From Streptomyces sp. NBC_00523 (GTDB taxonomy: Bacteria; Actinomycetota; Actinomycetes; Streptomycetales; Streptomycetaceae), in assembly GCF_036346615.1 (NCBI RefSeq), contig NZ_CP107836.1:5890001-5954000 (forward strand): DNA of 64,000 nt, read 5' to 3'. How positions within the stretch are numbered: position 1 is the stretch's first letter; each line of letters starts with the position of its first letter. Below, one piece after another: positions 7,259-14,806 of this stretch. Made by a program: the position numbers and the translations under genes. The notes under the pieces are model-generated. The model was not told the DNA's origin. It ran no database searches and saw only the letters and a program-made list of their open reading frames with translations.

Positions 7259-8107
7259 TCAGCCGCCCATCAGCTCGGACACCCTGACGAAGCGGTAGCC
7301 GCGCTTCCGTAGCTCCGGCACGACCTGGCGGACCGCCTCGGCGGTGACCGGGGCCGCGCTGCGGGTGCAGTGCATGACGACGAGCGAACCGGACCGCACC
7401 CCGTCGAGCACCTGCTCGGCGACGGCGTCCGCGTCCGTCGCGAAGGCGTCGCCGCTGACGACGTCCCACTGCACGGCGGTCACCTTCTCCGGCCCGAGGG
7501 CACGCAGCGTGTCGTCGTCGTAACAGCCGCCGGGGAAGCGGAAGTACGGGACGACGTTGCGGGCGCCGGTCGCCCGGATCGCCCCGAACGCCCGCTGGAC
7601 CTCCTTGCGCACGGCGCCCTTCTCGACCGTCGGCAGCCCGTAGCAGGGGGTGGTGAACGCGTAGTGGCTGTAGGAGTGGTTGCCGATCTCGAAGAGGGGA
7701 TCGGTGCCGATGGAGCGCGCCTGGTCCGGGTACTCCTCGGCCCAGCGCCCGGTCATGAACACCGTCGCGGGCACCTTCAGGCGGCGCAGCAGGGCGATCA
7801 GTTCCGGATTGTCGAAGTGCTCACCGGCCGCCGCGCGCGGCCCCTCGTCGGCCGTCATATCGGCGTCGAAGCTCAGCGCGACGACCTTCGCGGCGCGTTG
7901 CGGCCCGCGCGTGAAGACGGGGGTCAGCCCGCCGGGGCCGGGGGCCATGACGGGGGGCTTGTCGGCGGGCTTCCGGGCGGGTTTCTCCACGGCGGGGGAG
8001 GCGGACGGCCGTTCGGCGGCGGTACGCGTCGGCTGTGCCTGGCCGCAGCCGACGAGCACCGCACCCAGCACTCCCAGAACGGCCGCCTTATGTGTAAATC
8101 CGATCAT
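7259..8107 (-). CDS. Polysaccharide deacetylase (NodB domain) lipoprotein
   Basis: 282 residues. N-terminal lipoprotein signal AVLGVLGAVLVGCG with the lipobox Cys at about residue 21, then a Pro/Ala/Lys linker to about residue 65 and a carbohydrate-esterase-4 domain. Motif 1 is LSFDADMT (catalytic Asp-Asp replaced by a D-A-D arrangement), motif 2 is GNHSYSH (metal His), motif 3 is RFPGGCYDD, and VVMHC is near the end. Likely removes N-acetyl groups from cell-wall or other extracellular polymer. Monocistronic. Confidence 0.88.
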   Translation of the reverse strand: MIGFTHKAAVLGVLGAVLVGCGQAQPTRTAAERPSASPAVEKPARKPADKPPVMAPGPGGLTPVFTRGPQRAAKVVALSFDADMTADEGPRAAAGEHFDNPELIALLRRLKVPATVFMTGRWAEEYPDQARSIGTDPLFEIGNHSYSHYAFTTPCYGLPTVEKGAVRKEVQRAFGAIRATGARNVVPYFRFPGGCYDDDTLRALGPEKVTAVQWDVVSGDAFATDADAVAEQVLDGVRSGSLVVMHCTRSAAPVTAEAVRQVVPELRKRGYRFVRVSELMGG

Positions 8108-8153
8108 TTCCGGAAGCTAGCCGACCGGATGGAAGGTGCACGGGGTTGGCGCG

Positions 8154-9581
8154 CTAGACCGGGGGCGCCCCACGCAGATGGCGCATCAGCTGTTCGAGGG
8201 CCGCCCAGCTCTCGGCGGTCTCGCCGTCGCCGAGCGGGTAGTAGTAGCCCGGCCGGCCGCCGGGGCCCACGCGCACCGGCGCTTCTTCGAGCGGCGTCCG
8301 GGCGGCGGTGTCGCGGCCGACCTCGGCCACCTCGGCGGAGCCGAGCGTGAAGGAGTGCGGGAGCGGGGGGCGTTCGAAGCGGGGCGGGGCGTTCAGGTCG
8401 CGGCGGCCCTCGCCCAGCTGGCACAGCATGGTCCGCAGCCCGTGCCGGGTCACCAGCTCGTCGGCGAGTCCCGGCAGCGCGTCGAGCGGCGGGCGCTCGT
8501 CGGAGCCGTAGCCGAGGACGAGGGTGATGTCCTCCTCCACCCCGTCCGAGGTGCGGTTCACCTGGAGGGTGGCGACGGCGGGGCGGTCCGGGCTGCCGAC
8601 GGCCACCAGCCAGGTCGGCCGGGGCGCGCGTTCGTACGCCAGGTCGGTCAGCCGCCGCCGCGACCAGACGAGCCCTGCGGGCTCCGAGGTCCCCCAGCCG
8701 GCCGGGGGCGCGCCGGTCAGCGCCTCCCAGGCGGCTTCCAGGGCACCGCCGAGCACCAGGTCGGCGGTGGGGCGGTGCACGGTCCGGAGCGACACGACGA
8801 GCTGCCGCTCGCCGGAGGGCCCGGCCTCGGTGAACGCCTCGGCCACCGGGGTCTGGCCGTCCTCGCGCCGGTCCGGTGCGAACGCGTCGTCCTGCCAGCG
8901 CAGTACGGCGCCGGTGAGGCCGTCGTAGTAGCCGCAGCGCTCGTCCTGGACGACCCAGCGCGAGGAGGTGGACTGGAGCAGCAGCCGCGTCGGCAGGGAG
9001 AGCGTGCAGTGGGGCGGGGTGACGATCTGGAGCGACCGCTCGCTCTCCACGGTGGCCCGCAGCGCCTCCGTCAGCCAGCTCGTCATGGGGACGACCGGGC
9101 GGTCCTGGATGACGACGGCCGCCTGGTCGGTGAGCATGTCGACGGCGGGCTGCGCGGCGGCGGGGGCGGGCACGGCCGTGATGCCCGAGACGTCGAGGGG
9201 GCGGGCGGCGCCGGTGGTGCCGGGGGCGTCGGCCGGCCAGACCCTGCCGCCGAGCAGCATGGTCAGCCGCGCGGCGAAGGCCCCGGCCAGCTCCTCGGCC
9301 CGGTCCACCCCGGCGGCAGCCCGCGCCTCGACCCACCACCAGGGCCCGTCCCCCTCCGGAGTGGCCTCCGCCCCGAGCAGCCGAACGGCCTCCCCGGGCA
9401 CCTGGATCAACAGGGGCACCTCGACGGACACGAGCGGCCGCCCCTCGTCGTCGCACAACTGCACGACGGCCCCGTCCCCGGTGGTCCCCACCCGCAGATC
9501 GGGCCCGCCGGCGAGCAACCCGGCCAGCACACTGAGCGAGTCGGGCATCCGCCGGGTGAGTGCGACGACGTCCTGGGTCAT
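8154..9581 (-). CDS. DUF6177 family protein
   Basis: 475 residues from the ATG at 9581 (MTQDVVALTRRMP), which has GAAGGA 7 bp upstream. No signal peptide or membrane helix. Mixed alpha/beta with Trp/Tyr-rich patches (GPWWWVEARAA; RPGYYYPLGDGETAESW near the C-terminus). DUF6177 proteins are typical of streptomycetes and, as here, occur beside type-VII-like toxin genes. It lies 37 bp behind the second CdiI-like gene on the same strand and is probably the last gene of that operon. Possible roles are chaperone or export adaptor for the toxin (inference only). Confidence 0.75.
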   Translation of the reverse strand: MTQDVVALTRRMPDSLSVLAGLLAGGPDLRVGTTGDGAVVQLCDDEGRPLVSVEVPLLIQVPGEAVRLLGAEATPEGDGPWWWVEARAAAGVDRAEELAGAFAARLTMLLGGRVWPADAPGTTGAARPLDVSGITAVPAPAAAQPAVDMLTDQAAVVIQDRPVVPMTSWLTEALRATVESERSLQIVTPPHCTLSLPTRLLLQSTSSRWVVQDERCGYYDGLTGAVLRWQDDAFAPDRREDGQTPVAEAFTEAGPSGERQLVVSLRTVHRPTADLVLGGALEAAWEALTGAPPAGWGTSEPAGLVWSRRRLTDLAYERAPRPTWLVAVGSPDRPAVATLQVNRTSDGVEEDITLVLGYGSDERPPLDALPGLADELVTRHGLRTMLCQLGEGRRDLNAPPRFERPPLPHSFTLGSAEVAEVGRDTAARTPLEEAPVRVGPGGRPGYYYPLGDGETAESWAALEQLMRHLRGAPPV

Positions 9582-9618
9582 GCGGGGTCCTTCGGGGTCA
9601 GAGGGGCGGGGATTCTGG

Positions 9619-9924
9619 CTAGCGAGGGGGCATCGGCTGTTCCGGCGCATCGCCGAACAGGTAGTCGTACATGTCCCGGAGGTAGGCGTGCAGTGTCTCC
9701 TTGTCCGGGAATTCGATATCGGTCAGCCCTTCATATTCTGCGGGGCCGAAGTTCTCATCTGCCATGATCTGCTCGAATCCGGAGCGGATCAAGTCAACGT
9801 AGGAATCGCTGAAGCTCCACAACGTGCGCCTCAAATCGCCTGTGATGTAATATCCACCCTCGAGGTCGAGTTGAGTTCTGAAAAAGCTTCTGAAGTCCGG
9901 GTCCGCTTGAATTGGCTCGCTCAA
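9619..9924 (-). CDS. CdiI-like immunity protein, copy 2
   Basis: 101 residues from TTG at 9924, chosen because AGGAGG lies 6 bp upstream and because the stop of the preceding pentapeptide gene overlaps it as TTGA. Sequence blocks FRSFFRTQLDLE, LRRTLWSF-DSYVDLIRSGFEQI and LHAYLRDMYDYLFGD match the small helical contact-dependent-inhibition immunity family. About three quarters of positions are identical to the copy at 11123-11428, with the same length. It presumably binds a nuclease toxin related to the one encoded upstream. Confidence 0.72.
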   Translation of the reverse strand: MSEPIQADPDFRSFFRTQLDLEGGYYITGDLRRTLWSFSDSYVDLIRSGFEQIMADENFGPAEYEGLTDIEFPDKETLHAYLRDMYDYLFGDAPEQPMPPR

Positions 9925-10418
9925 GGCGTACCTCCTGCCGGTCGGCGCGGCGGGATCACCTGAACCTGCCCGCCGCGCGCACTGATCCAGGCTTCGAGTT
10001 CCGCACCGCCCACTTCGCGCGAGGAGCCGTCGCTGACAACGGTGACCGGGCCGAAGCCCGTGCCCCGCAAGCCGCGAAGGACCGTGGTGTCGTCCACCTT
10101 GATCCCGAAGTAGTTCTCCTCGACCACGGCATCGGACAGGTCGCTGCCCCTCATGTCGGTGTCGAGCAACTCCGCGCCGATGAAACGTGTTCCGGAGGAA
10201 GCTCCGACGAGCCGTACACCGACGAGTACGGCGTCGGTGAACCAGTAATTCGAGAAATCCCCACCCGAGAGGTCCGCGCCCCGGAAGTCCCGCCCCGTCC
10301 CGTTGAGGTTGTATTTCTCGGCGGCGAGCCACTCGCGGAGCTGCTCTGCGGCCGCAGGGTCGGCGGGGAGTGCGGCAGGCTGCCAGGCGTCCGGCACGGT
10401 GACCGGCGGCTCCGTCAC
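9921..10418 (-). CDS. Pentapeptide-repeat protein, short copy
   Basis: 165 residues from GTG at 10418, which overlaps the upstream stop as GTGA. Conserved N-terminal AWQPAALPADPAAAEQLREWL, then pentapeptide-like DFRGADLSGGDFSNYWF and LLDTDMRGSDLSDAVVEEN, then the C-terminal module VDDTTVLRGLRGTGFGP and EVGGAELEAWISARGGQV. It is 50 residues (ten pentapeptides) shorter than the paralogue at 11437-12084 and its repeat region is degenerate, while the two ends are well conserved. Overlaps the following CdiI-like gene by 4 bp. Confidence 0.75.
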   Translation of the reverse strand: MTEPPVTVPDAWQPAALPADPAAAEQLREWLAAEKYNLNGTGRDFRGADLSGGDFSNYWFTDAVLVGVRLVGASSGTRFIGAELLDTDMRGSDLSDAVVEENYFGIKVDDTTVLRGLRGTGFGPVTVVSDGSSREVGGAELEAWISARGGQVQVIPPRRPAGGTP

Positions 10419-11104
10419 CGCGAGCCTTCGAGCGCCTCGCGGACTTCCGTCCGTACGCGCTCGTTGCCGACCGACGTGAGGTATTCGCCGAACTCCCGGA
10501 TCTCCGGACCCTCGGCCCGGAAGACGATGGTGACGGCGTGCTCCAGTGCGCGGGGCGAGGCGGCGACGTGCAGCACGCTTGTGGCCAGTTCCACCGAGAG
10601 CGGTCCGTCGACGGGGGCCACCGCGCACGCCAGGTCCACGAGTTGGGTGGCCAGGTCGAACCGGGACTTCTCGCCGGCGGCCAGGGCGCGCACACCTCGG
10701 CCGATGGCTTCCTTGATCTCACCGAGCGCCGCCCTGACCGTGGCGCTGTCGATCAGCTCGCCGAGCCGGTCCTCGAAGTACTGCGTGTCGGCGAGCTGAA
10801 CGAGCGCGCGGAACGCCTCTACGCGCAGCGCCGTCGTGCCCTTCTCCTCGATCTCGTAGTGGCTCGCGTCGACGGCCACCGCCAGTTGCGAGAACGTGCT
10901 GTCGACGGAGAACTTCCGGTCGATCGAGAACTCGTACCACGGGGTGCCCTCCGGGTCACCGGCCGCCCGGATCACCGCTTCAAACCCGGCCGCCTCGCCC
11001 TCTTCGGTCAGATCCCGGCACGCCAGAAACCGGTCCATGAGCGGGGCGCCGGGGTCGTTCATCACACGGATGAGACCGGCGACGCGGTTGCGTTCCTGGT
11101 CCAT
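10415..11104 (-). CDS. Unknown alpha-helical protein in immunity cluster
   Basis: 229 residues, ATG at 11104 with AGAGGA upstream, 18 bp after the first CdiI-like gene. Composition and spacing of hydrophobic residues suggest an all-helical, HEAT-like fold (VEAFRALVQLADTQYFEDRLGELI, LGEIKEAIGRGVRALAAG, LATSVLHVAASPRALEHAV). No signal peptide or catalytic motif seen. I do not recognise a family. Its place between two immunity modules suggests an extra immunity or accessory factor. It ends GTGA-coupled to the short pentapeptide gene. Confidence 0.65.
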   Translation of the reverse strand: MDQERNRVAGLIRVMNDPGAPLMDRFLACRDLTEEGEAAGFEAVIRAAGDPEGTPWYEFSIDRKFSVDSTFSQLAVAVDASHYEIEEKGTTALRVEAFRALVQLADTQYFEDRLGELIDSATVRAALGEIKEAIGRGVRALAAGEKSRFDLATQLVDLACAVAPVDGPLSVELATSVLHVAASPRALEHAVTIVFRAEGPEIREFGEYLTSVGNERVRTEVREALEGSR

Positions 11105-11122
11105 TCGGTCCTCTTCTTCGAA

Positions 11123-11428
11123 CTAACCCGCGGGTATCGGCTGTTCCGGTGCGTCGCCGAACAGGTAGGCATACATATCCCGAAGGTAGGCGCGGAGTGT
11201 CTGCCGGTCGGGGAACTCGATGTCGGTCAGCCGTTCGTACTCGGCAGGCCCGAAATCGTCGTCCGTCAGGATCTCCTCGAAGCCTGAACGGATCAGGTCC
11301 ACGTATGAATCCCTGAAACTCCACAGGGTGCGCCGCAGGTGGCCGGTGTTCTCGTATCCGCGCTCAAGATCGAGATACGCCCTGAAGAAATTCCGGAAGC
11401 GAGGGTCTGCCTGGACGTTTTCTGCCAA
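11123..11428 (-). CDS. CdiI-like immunity protein, copy 1
   Basis: 101 residues from TTG at 11428 (GGTAGGTG upstream). Same family as the copy at 9619-9924: FRNFFRAYLDLE, LRRTLWSFRDSYVDLIRSGF, YLRDMYAYLFGDAPEQP. Conserved acidic surface (ILTDDDFGPAEYE). Being closer to the toxin gene, with only a pentapeptide gene between, it is the more likely cognate immunity protein. Eight bp separate it from the pentapeptide gene upstream. Confidence 0.74.
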   Translation of the reverse strand: MAENVQADPRFRNFFRAYLDLERGYENTGHLRRTLWSFRDSYVDLIRSGFEEILTDDDFGPAEYERLTDIEFPDRQTLRAYLRDMYAYLFGDAPEQPIPAG

Positions 11429-11436
11429 GGCAGCAC

Positions 11437-12084
11437 CTACCGTGCCGGCCGGTGTGGCGGCAGGACCTCAACCTGCCCGCCGCGCCCACTGACCCACGCC
11501 TCCAATTCCGCGCCGCCCACTTCGACGGAGGAATCGCCGCTGACGACCGTCATAGGTCCGAAGACTGTGCCGGTCAGGCCGTGTACCACGGTGGTGTCAT
11601 CGACGGTGACCCTGAACGCGTTGTGGGTCAGGACCGCATCGGTCAGGTCCGCCCCCCTCAGATCGACGCCGAACAGCGACGCGGCCATGATCCGGGTTCC
11701 GCGGAAGCTCGCCTGTGACGCGTCCACGTTCTGCAGCGACGCTTTGACCATGTCGGCACCGTCGAGTCGTGCGGAGCGGAGTACCGCATCATTGAGATTC
11801 GCCCGGACCAGATCGGCATCGGTGAGGTCCGCACCGGTGAGGTCAGCCGACTGGAGATCCGCGCGGTAGAAGCTCGCACCCGTGAACCGCACGCCCTTCA
11901 GGTTCGCCTGGGTGAACCATGCCTGAGTGAAATCACCGCCCGAGAGATCGGCGCCCCGGAAATCGTTCTCGATTCCGAAAAGGCTGTAACCGTCCTCGGC
12001 GAGCCATTCCTGCAATTGGCGCGTTGCCTCAGGATCGACGGGAAAGGCGGCCGGCTTCCAAGTCCTAGGGGTACCAGATGACAT
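11437..12084 (-). CDS. Pentapeptide-repeat protein, long copy
   Basis: 215 residues, ATG at 12084 inside the last codons of the toxin gene (20-bp overlap). After WKPAAFPVDPEATRQLQEWL come about 17 pentapeptide repeats of the A(D/N)LXX type (ADLQSADLTGADLTDADLVRA, continuing to VDLRGADLTDAVL), predicted to form a right-handed quadrilateral beta-helix. The end carries the conserved VDDTTVVHGLTGT...EVGGAELEAWVSGRGGQVEVLPP module. Beta-helices of this kind can mimic DNA, so it may protect against or accompany the nuclease toxin (inference). Confidence 0.8.
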   Translation of the reverse strand: MSSGTPRTWKPAAFPVDPEATRQLQEWLAEDGYSLFGIENDFRGADLSGGDFTQAWFTQANLKGVRFTGASFYRADLQSADLTGADLTDADLVRANLNDAVLRSARLDGADMVKASLQNVDASQASFRGTRIMAASLFGVDLRGADLTDAVLTHNAFRVTVDDTTVVHGLTGTVFGPMTVVSGDSSVEVGGAELEAWVSGRGGQVEVLPPHRPAR

Positions 12085-14248
12085 GATCTTCCCAACCGTG
12101 GCTCTTGACAATGTCCTTGAAGCTGTCGATCGCTGCTTGATTCGCGTTCCGGACGTCGATCACGACTACGCGGCCCATGTCATCGATCTGTTCGGTGAAC
12201 GTGTTGGTCCATGTCTGGACGTCCCTTACCGGGTTGTACGCGCCGGGGAACGGCCGGGCGAGGAGATCTGGATTCCGCACATTGTTGAAAGGTGGCCAGA
12301 AGGAATGGACGCCCTTGATGTCATAGTACTTGCCGGTGCTCGGAGAATAGAACTCGCCCATGTCGGCGCCCGGCGGACGTTGAATGTCCGCCGGGAGGCG
12401 CCCCTGCTCCCGCAGGTCGAGTCCCACGCGAGCCTCGTCCATGGAGGAGGGGGACACCTTGCCGCGGTGATCGGGGTCGTATTTCATGTCGCCGAAGTCC
12501 TCCGGGGACCGCTTCTCCACCTCGTCGAGGTGACCCCAGTGTCCGGCCCGTTCCTCCGGTGTCAGTTCGGGCAGCGGTTCGTTCGGGCGTTCGCCGCCGC
12601 CGTGCGGGCCGTCCGAGTGGCCGCCCCCGCCGGAGCCGTCGTTTCCGTCCCCGTGGCCGCCGCCACCGCCCGGCGTGCCGGTGTCGGAGCCACCACCGCT
12701 GCTGCCGCCGCCGGTGTCGGTGTGCGATCCCGCACCGGACCCACCGCCCGACCCCGTCGGATGCTCCGTCACATGCCCGCCCGTCGACGGGGTCGTGTGG
12801 TGCGTCGTGCCGCCCGTCGTCGGGTGGGAGCCGTTCGGCGGGTGGTTCGCCGAGTTCTCCACGCGGCTCGGGCCCCCCGCGCCCTCCAGGACCTTCTCGT
12901 GGTCCGGGACGCGCTCGTGCGTGTCCGGGAGTTCGTTCTTGTGGGGCTCCGGGACCGGCTCGGTGTCCGGTACGGGGTTGCCGTGTTCGTCGCGGATGAC
13001 GGCGTCGTTACCGACGACGCGGGGGTTGCCGTTGTGGTCGGTGTAGTGGAGGCCGGGGGTCTCCGTCGTCGGGTGGGGGGCCGTGCCGGTCGGGGCCGTA
13101 CGGGCCATGTCGTCCACGCCCGCGGAGCTCGTCCGCAGGCTGTCCATCAGGTCGCCGACCTTGATCTTGGTGACGCCCGCCGCCTTGCCGAGGTAGCTCA
13201 TCGGGTCGACCAGTACGCCCGCCTTGCCCGCCACCGACGCGGCGTCCGCGACCACGCCCAGCTTGCCGGCCTTGCCCAGCTTCAGCAGTGAACCGGAGCC
13301 GATGGTCACCACGTTGAACAGCACCGAACCGAAGGCGCGCGACGGGTCGTGGCCCCACTCGTCCCAGGCGACCAGCGACTTGCCGAAGTTGCGCAAGGCC
13401 GCCTTCTGGCGGTCGGTGTCGCTGTGGTCCGCCGGGCCGAACATCTTGTCCATCGCCCAGTCGTACGGCGTCATCAGATACGCGCTGATGCCGCCGAAGA
13501 CGTCACCGATGCCCGACCAGGTCTTCTTGAAGTTGTCCCAGTCGAAGACGTTGATCATGCTGCCGAGGCCCTTGATCGTGCCCCAGACCCCGTCGACGAA
13601 GAAGCCCTTCAGCGCACCGCCGACGTTGTCCTTCGTCCACTCCCACGCGGCCCGCAGCCCCGTGTACTCGCGCTCGTCCACCGTGCCCCACGGCGTCTCA
13701 CCGGCGTCCTTGACGTCGTCCGCCTTGAAGCCGTACATCCCGGCCTTGTGCGAACCGTCGTCCACGACGAAGTGCGTACCGCCCACCAGCGCCGTGATCT
13801 TGTTGGCCGCGTCGCGCTCGGCGCCCTGGAAGGCCACCCACGTCGTCCCGACCTCGTGGACCAGGCGGGCGTTCTCGTCGATCTTGTCCTGGTCCTGCTG
13901 CCAGTCGTCGTCGTCCCTGTTCTCCGCGACGAACCTCGCCGCGTCCTCCCGGAGCCGGTTCATCCGGGCCACCAGCGGCCGGGCCGTCGTCGCGAAACCC
14001 GAGAGCGCCCCGCTCACCGACTCCAGCTTGTCCGCGAACGCGTCCGCCTTGTCGCGTACCGGAATCGTGGAGTCGAGCAACTCCTCCTGCTCCGGGGCGT
14101 CATAGACCGGGTCCAGCGCCTGGAAGGCCGTGTGGACGTCCTTGCCCGTGGTCCGGATGTCGGAGGCGGTCGTCTTCAGCGTGGCCGCGTGCTTCTCCAG
14201 GGCCTCCAGATTGCCGGTGTAGAAGGGGATCTTCGCCAGATCGATCAC
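12065..14248 (-). CDS. Polymorphic toxin with type-VII-like N-terminus and C-terminal nuclease-like domain
   Basis: 727 residues. Residues 1-190 are helical and WXG/ESX-like (LEALEKHAATLKTTASDIRTT, later helices of the LVARMNRLRED type). Residues 190-370 contain Trp- and Gly-rich hydrophobic stretches (NVVTIGSGSLLKLGKAGKLG) seen in many actinobacterial toxin carriers. Residues about 400-590 are a Pro/His/Gly/Ser-rich linker. The last 123 residues start EARVGLDLREQGRLP and contain GEFYSPSTGKYYDIKG, an E...D-x-K arrangement of a PD-(D/E)xK nuclease resembling the CdiA C-terminal tRNase domain. ATG overlaps the DUF6507 stop (ATGA). Exported toxin, neutralised by the downstream CdiI-like protein (inference). 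Confidence 0.78.
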   Translation of the reverse strand: MIDLAKIPFYTGNLEALEKHAATLKTTASDIRTTGKDVHTAFQALDPVYDAPEQEELLDSTIPVRDKADAFADKLESVSGALSGFATTARPLVARMNRLREDAARFVAENRDDDDWQQDQDKIDENARLVHEVGTTWVAFQGAERDAANKITALVGGTHFVVDDGSHKAGMYGFKADDVKDAGETPWGTVDEREYTGLRAAWEWTKDNVGGALKGFFVDGVWGTIKGLGSMINVFDWDNFKKTWSGIGDVFGGISAYLMTPYDWAMDKMFGPADHSDTDRQKAALRNFGKSLVAWDEWGHDPSRAFGSVLFNVVTIGSGSLLKLGKAGKLGVVADAASVAGKAGVLVDPMSYLGKAAGVTKIKVGDLMDSLRTSSAGVDDMARTAPTGTAPHPTTETPGLHYTDHNGNPRVVGNDAVIRDEHGNPVPDTEPVPEPHKNELPDTHERVPDHEKVLEGAGGPSRVENSANHPPNGSHPTTGGTTHHTTPSTGGHVTEHPTGSGGGSGAGSHTDTGGGSSGGGSDTGTPGGGGGHGDGNDGSGGGGHSDGPHGGGERPNEPLPELTPEERAGHWGHLDEVEKRSPEDFGDMKYDPDHRGKVSPSSMDEARVGLDLREQGRLPADIQRPPGADMGEFYSPSTGKYYDIKGVHSFWPPFNNVRNPDLLARPFPGAYNPVRDVQTWTNTFTEQIDDMGRVVVIDVRNANQAAIDSFKDIVKSHGWEDHVIWYP

Positions 14249-14634
14249 TTCTTCGGGCCCTTCCCCTTCAGCTCCTCCGGGGTCGGCGCCTTGGAGTACT
14301 GCTCCTGCTTGTTCTTCGCCATCTCCAGATCGCCCGCGAGGTACGCCTCAGTGGCCAGCCGCGCCCCCGTCATGGACTTCGCCGCCCGGACCGGAAGGAA
14401 CTGCAGGTCCTTGAGTGTGTGCTGCTGGAACTCCTGCAACGCCTGGGCCACCGGGCCGAACGCGCCCCCCTTGGGGATCTCGGTCCCGCCCAGCACCATC
14501 GTGCCCGCCGACGTCGCCGACCCCACCAGGTGGTCGTTGTACGACGTGAACTCCGTCTTGAATTCGCCGCCCACCTCGGCGGTCTTCTTCAGCACCCGAC
14601 GAACGCCGCCGGGGTCGATGTCCCACTTGGTCAC
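14245..14634 (-). CDS. DUF6507 (WXG-like) small protein
   Basis: 129 residues, GTG start with a GGGGGGG Shine-Dalgarno. Begins TKWDIDPGGVRRVLKKTAEV and has a helix-turn-helix-hairpin pattern (LVGSATSAGTMVLGG, GPVAQALQEFQQHTLKDL) typical of ESX-family secretion partners; Lys-rich C-terminus. Translationally coupled to the toxin gene by ATGA. Probably the co-secreted or targeting partner of the toxin. First gene of the operon, which runs to about 8154. Confidence 0.75.
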   Translation of the reverse strand: MTKWDIDPGGVRRVLKKTAEVGGEFKTEFTSYNDHLVGSATSAGTMVLGGTEIPKGGAFGPVAQALQEFQQHTLKDLQFLPVRAAKSMTGARLATEAYLAGDLEMAKNKQEQYSKAPTPEELKGKGPKK

Positions 14635-14806
14635 GGTGCCCCCCCGTCAAGAATCTCTGCCGCTCAGCGCCCGGGCGCCGCCGCGCCGAAGCGCGGGCAC
14701 ACCGGAGCACACCCCGCCATCCTGCACCGGCACACCCGGAAGGATCAAACCCCATGTTGCCGTCTGCAAAGACGCGGCGGGGTGCGCCGCGGTTCCGCTC
14801 AGCCCG

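Noticed and set aside
12542..12780. Gly/His/Ser-rich linker of the toxin as a separate secreted protein
   Set aside because: Frame is continuous from the WXG-like start to the nuclease domain, with no RBS or start within.
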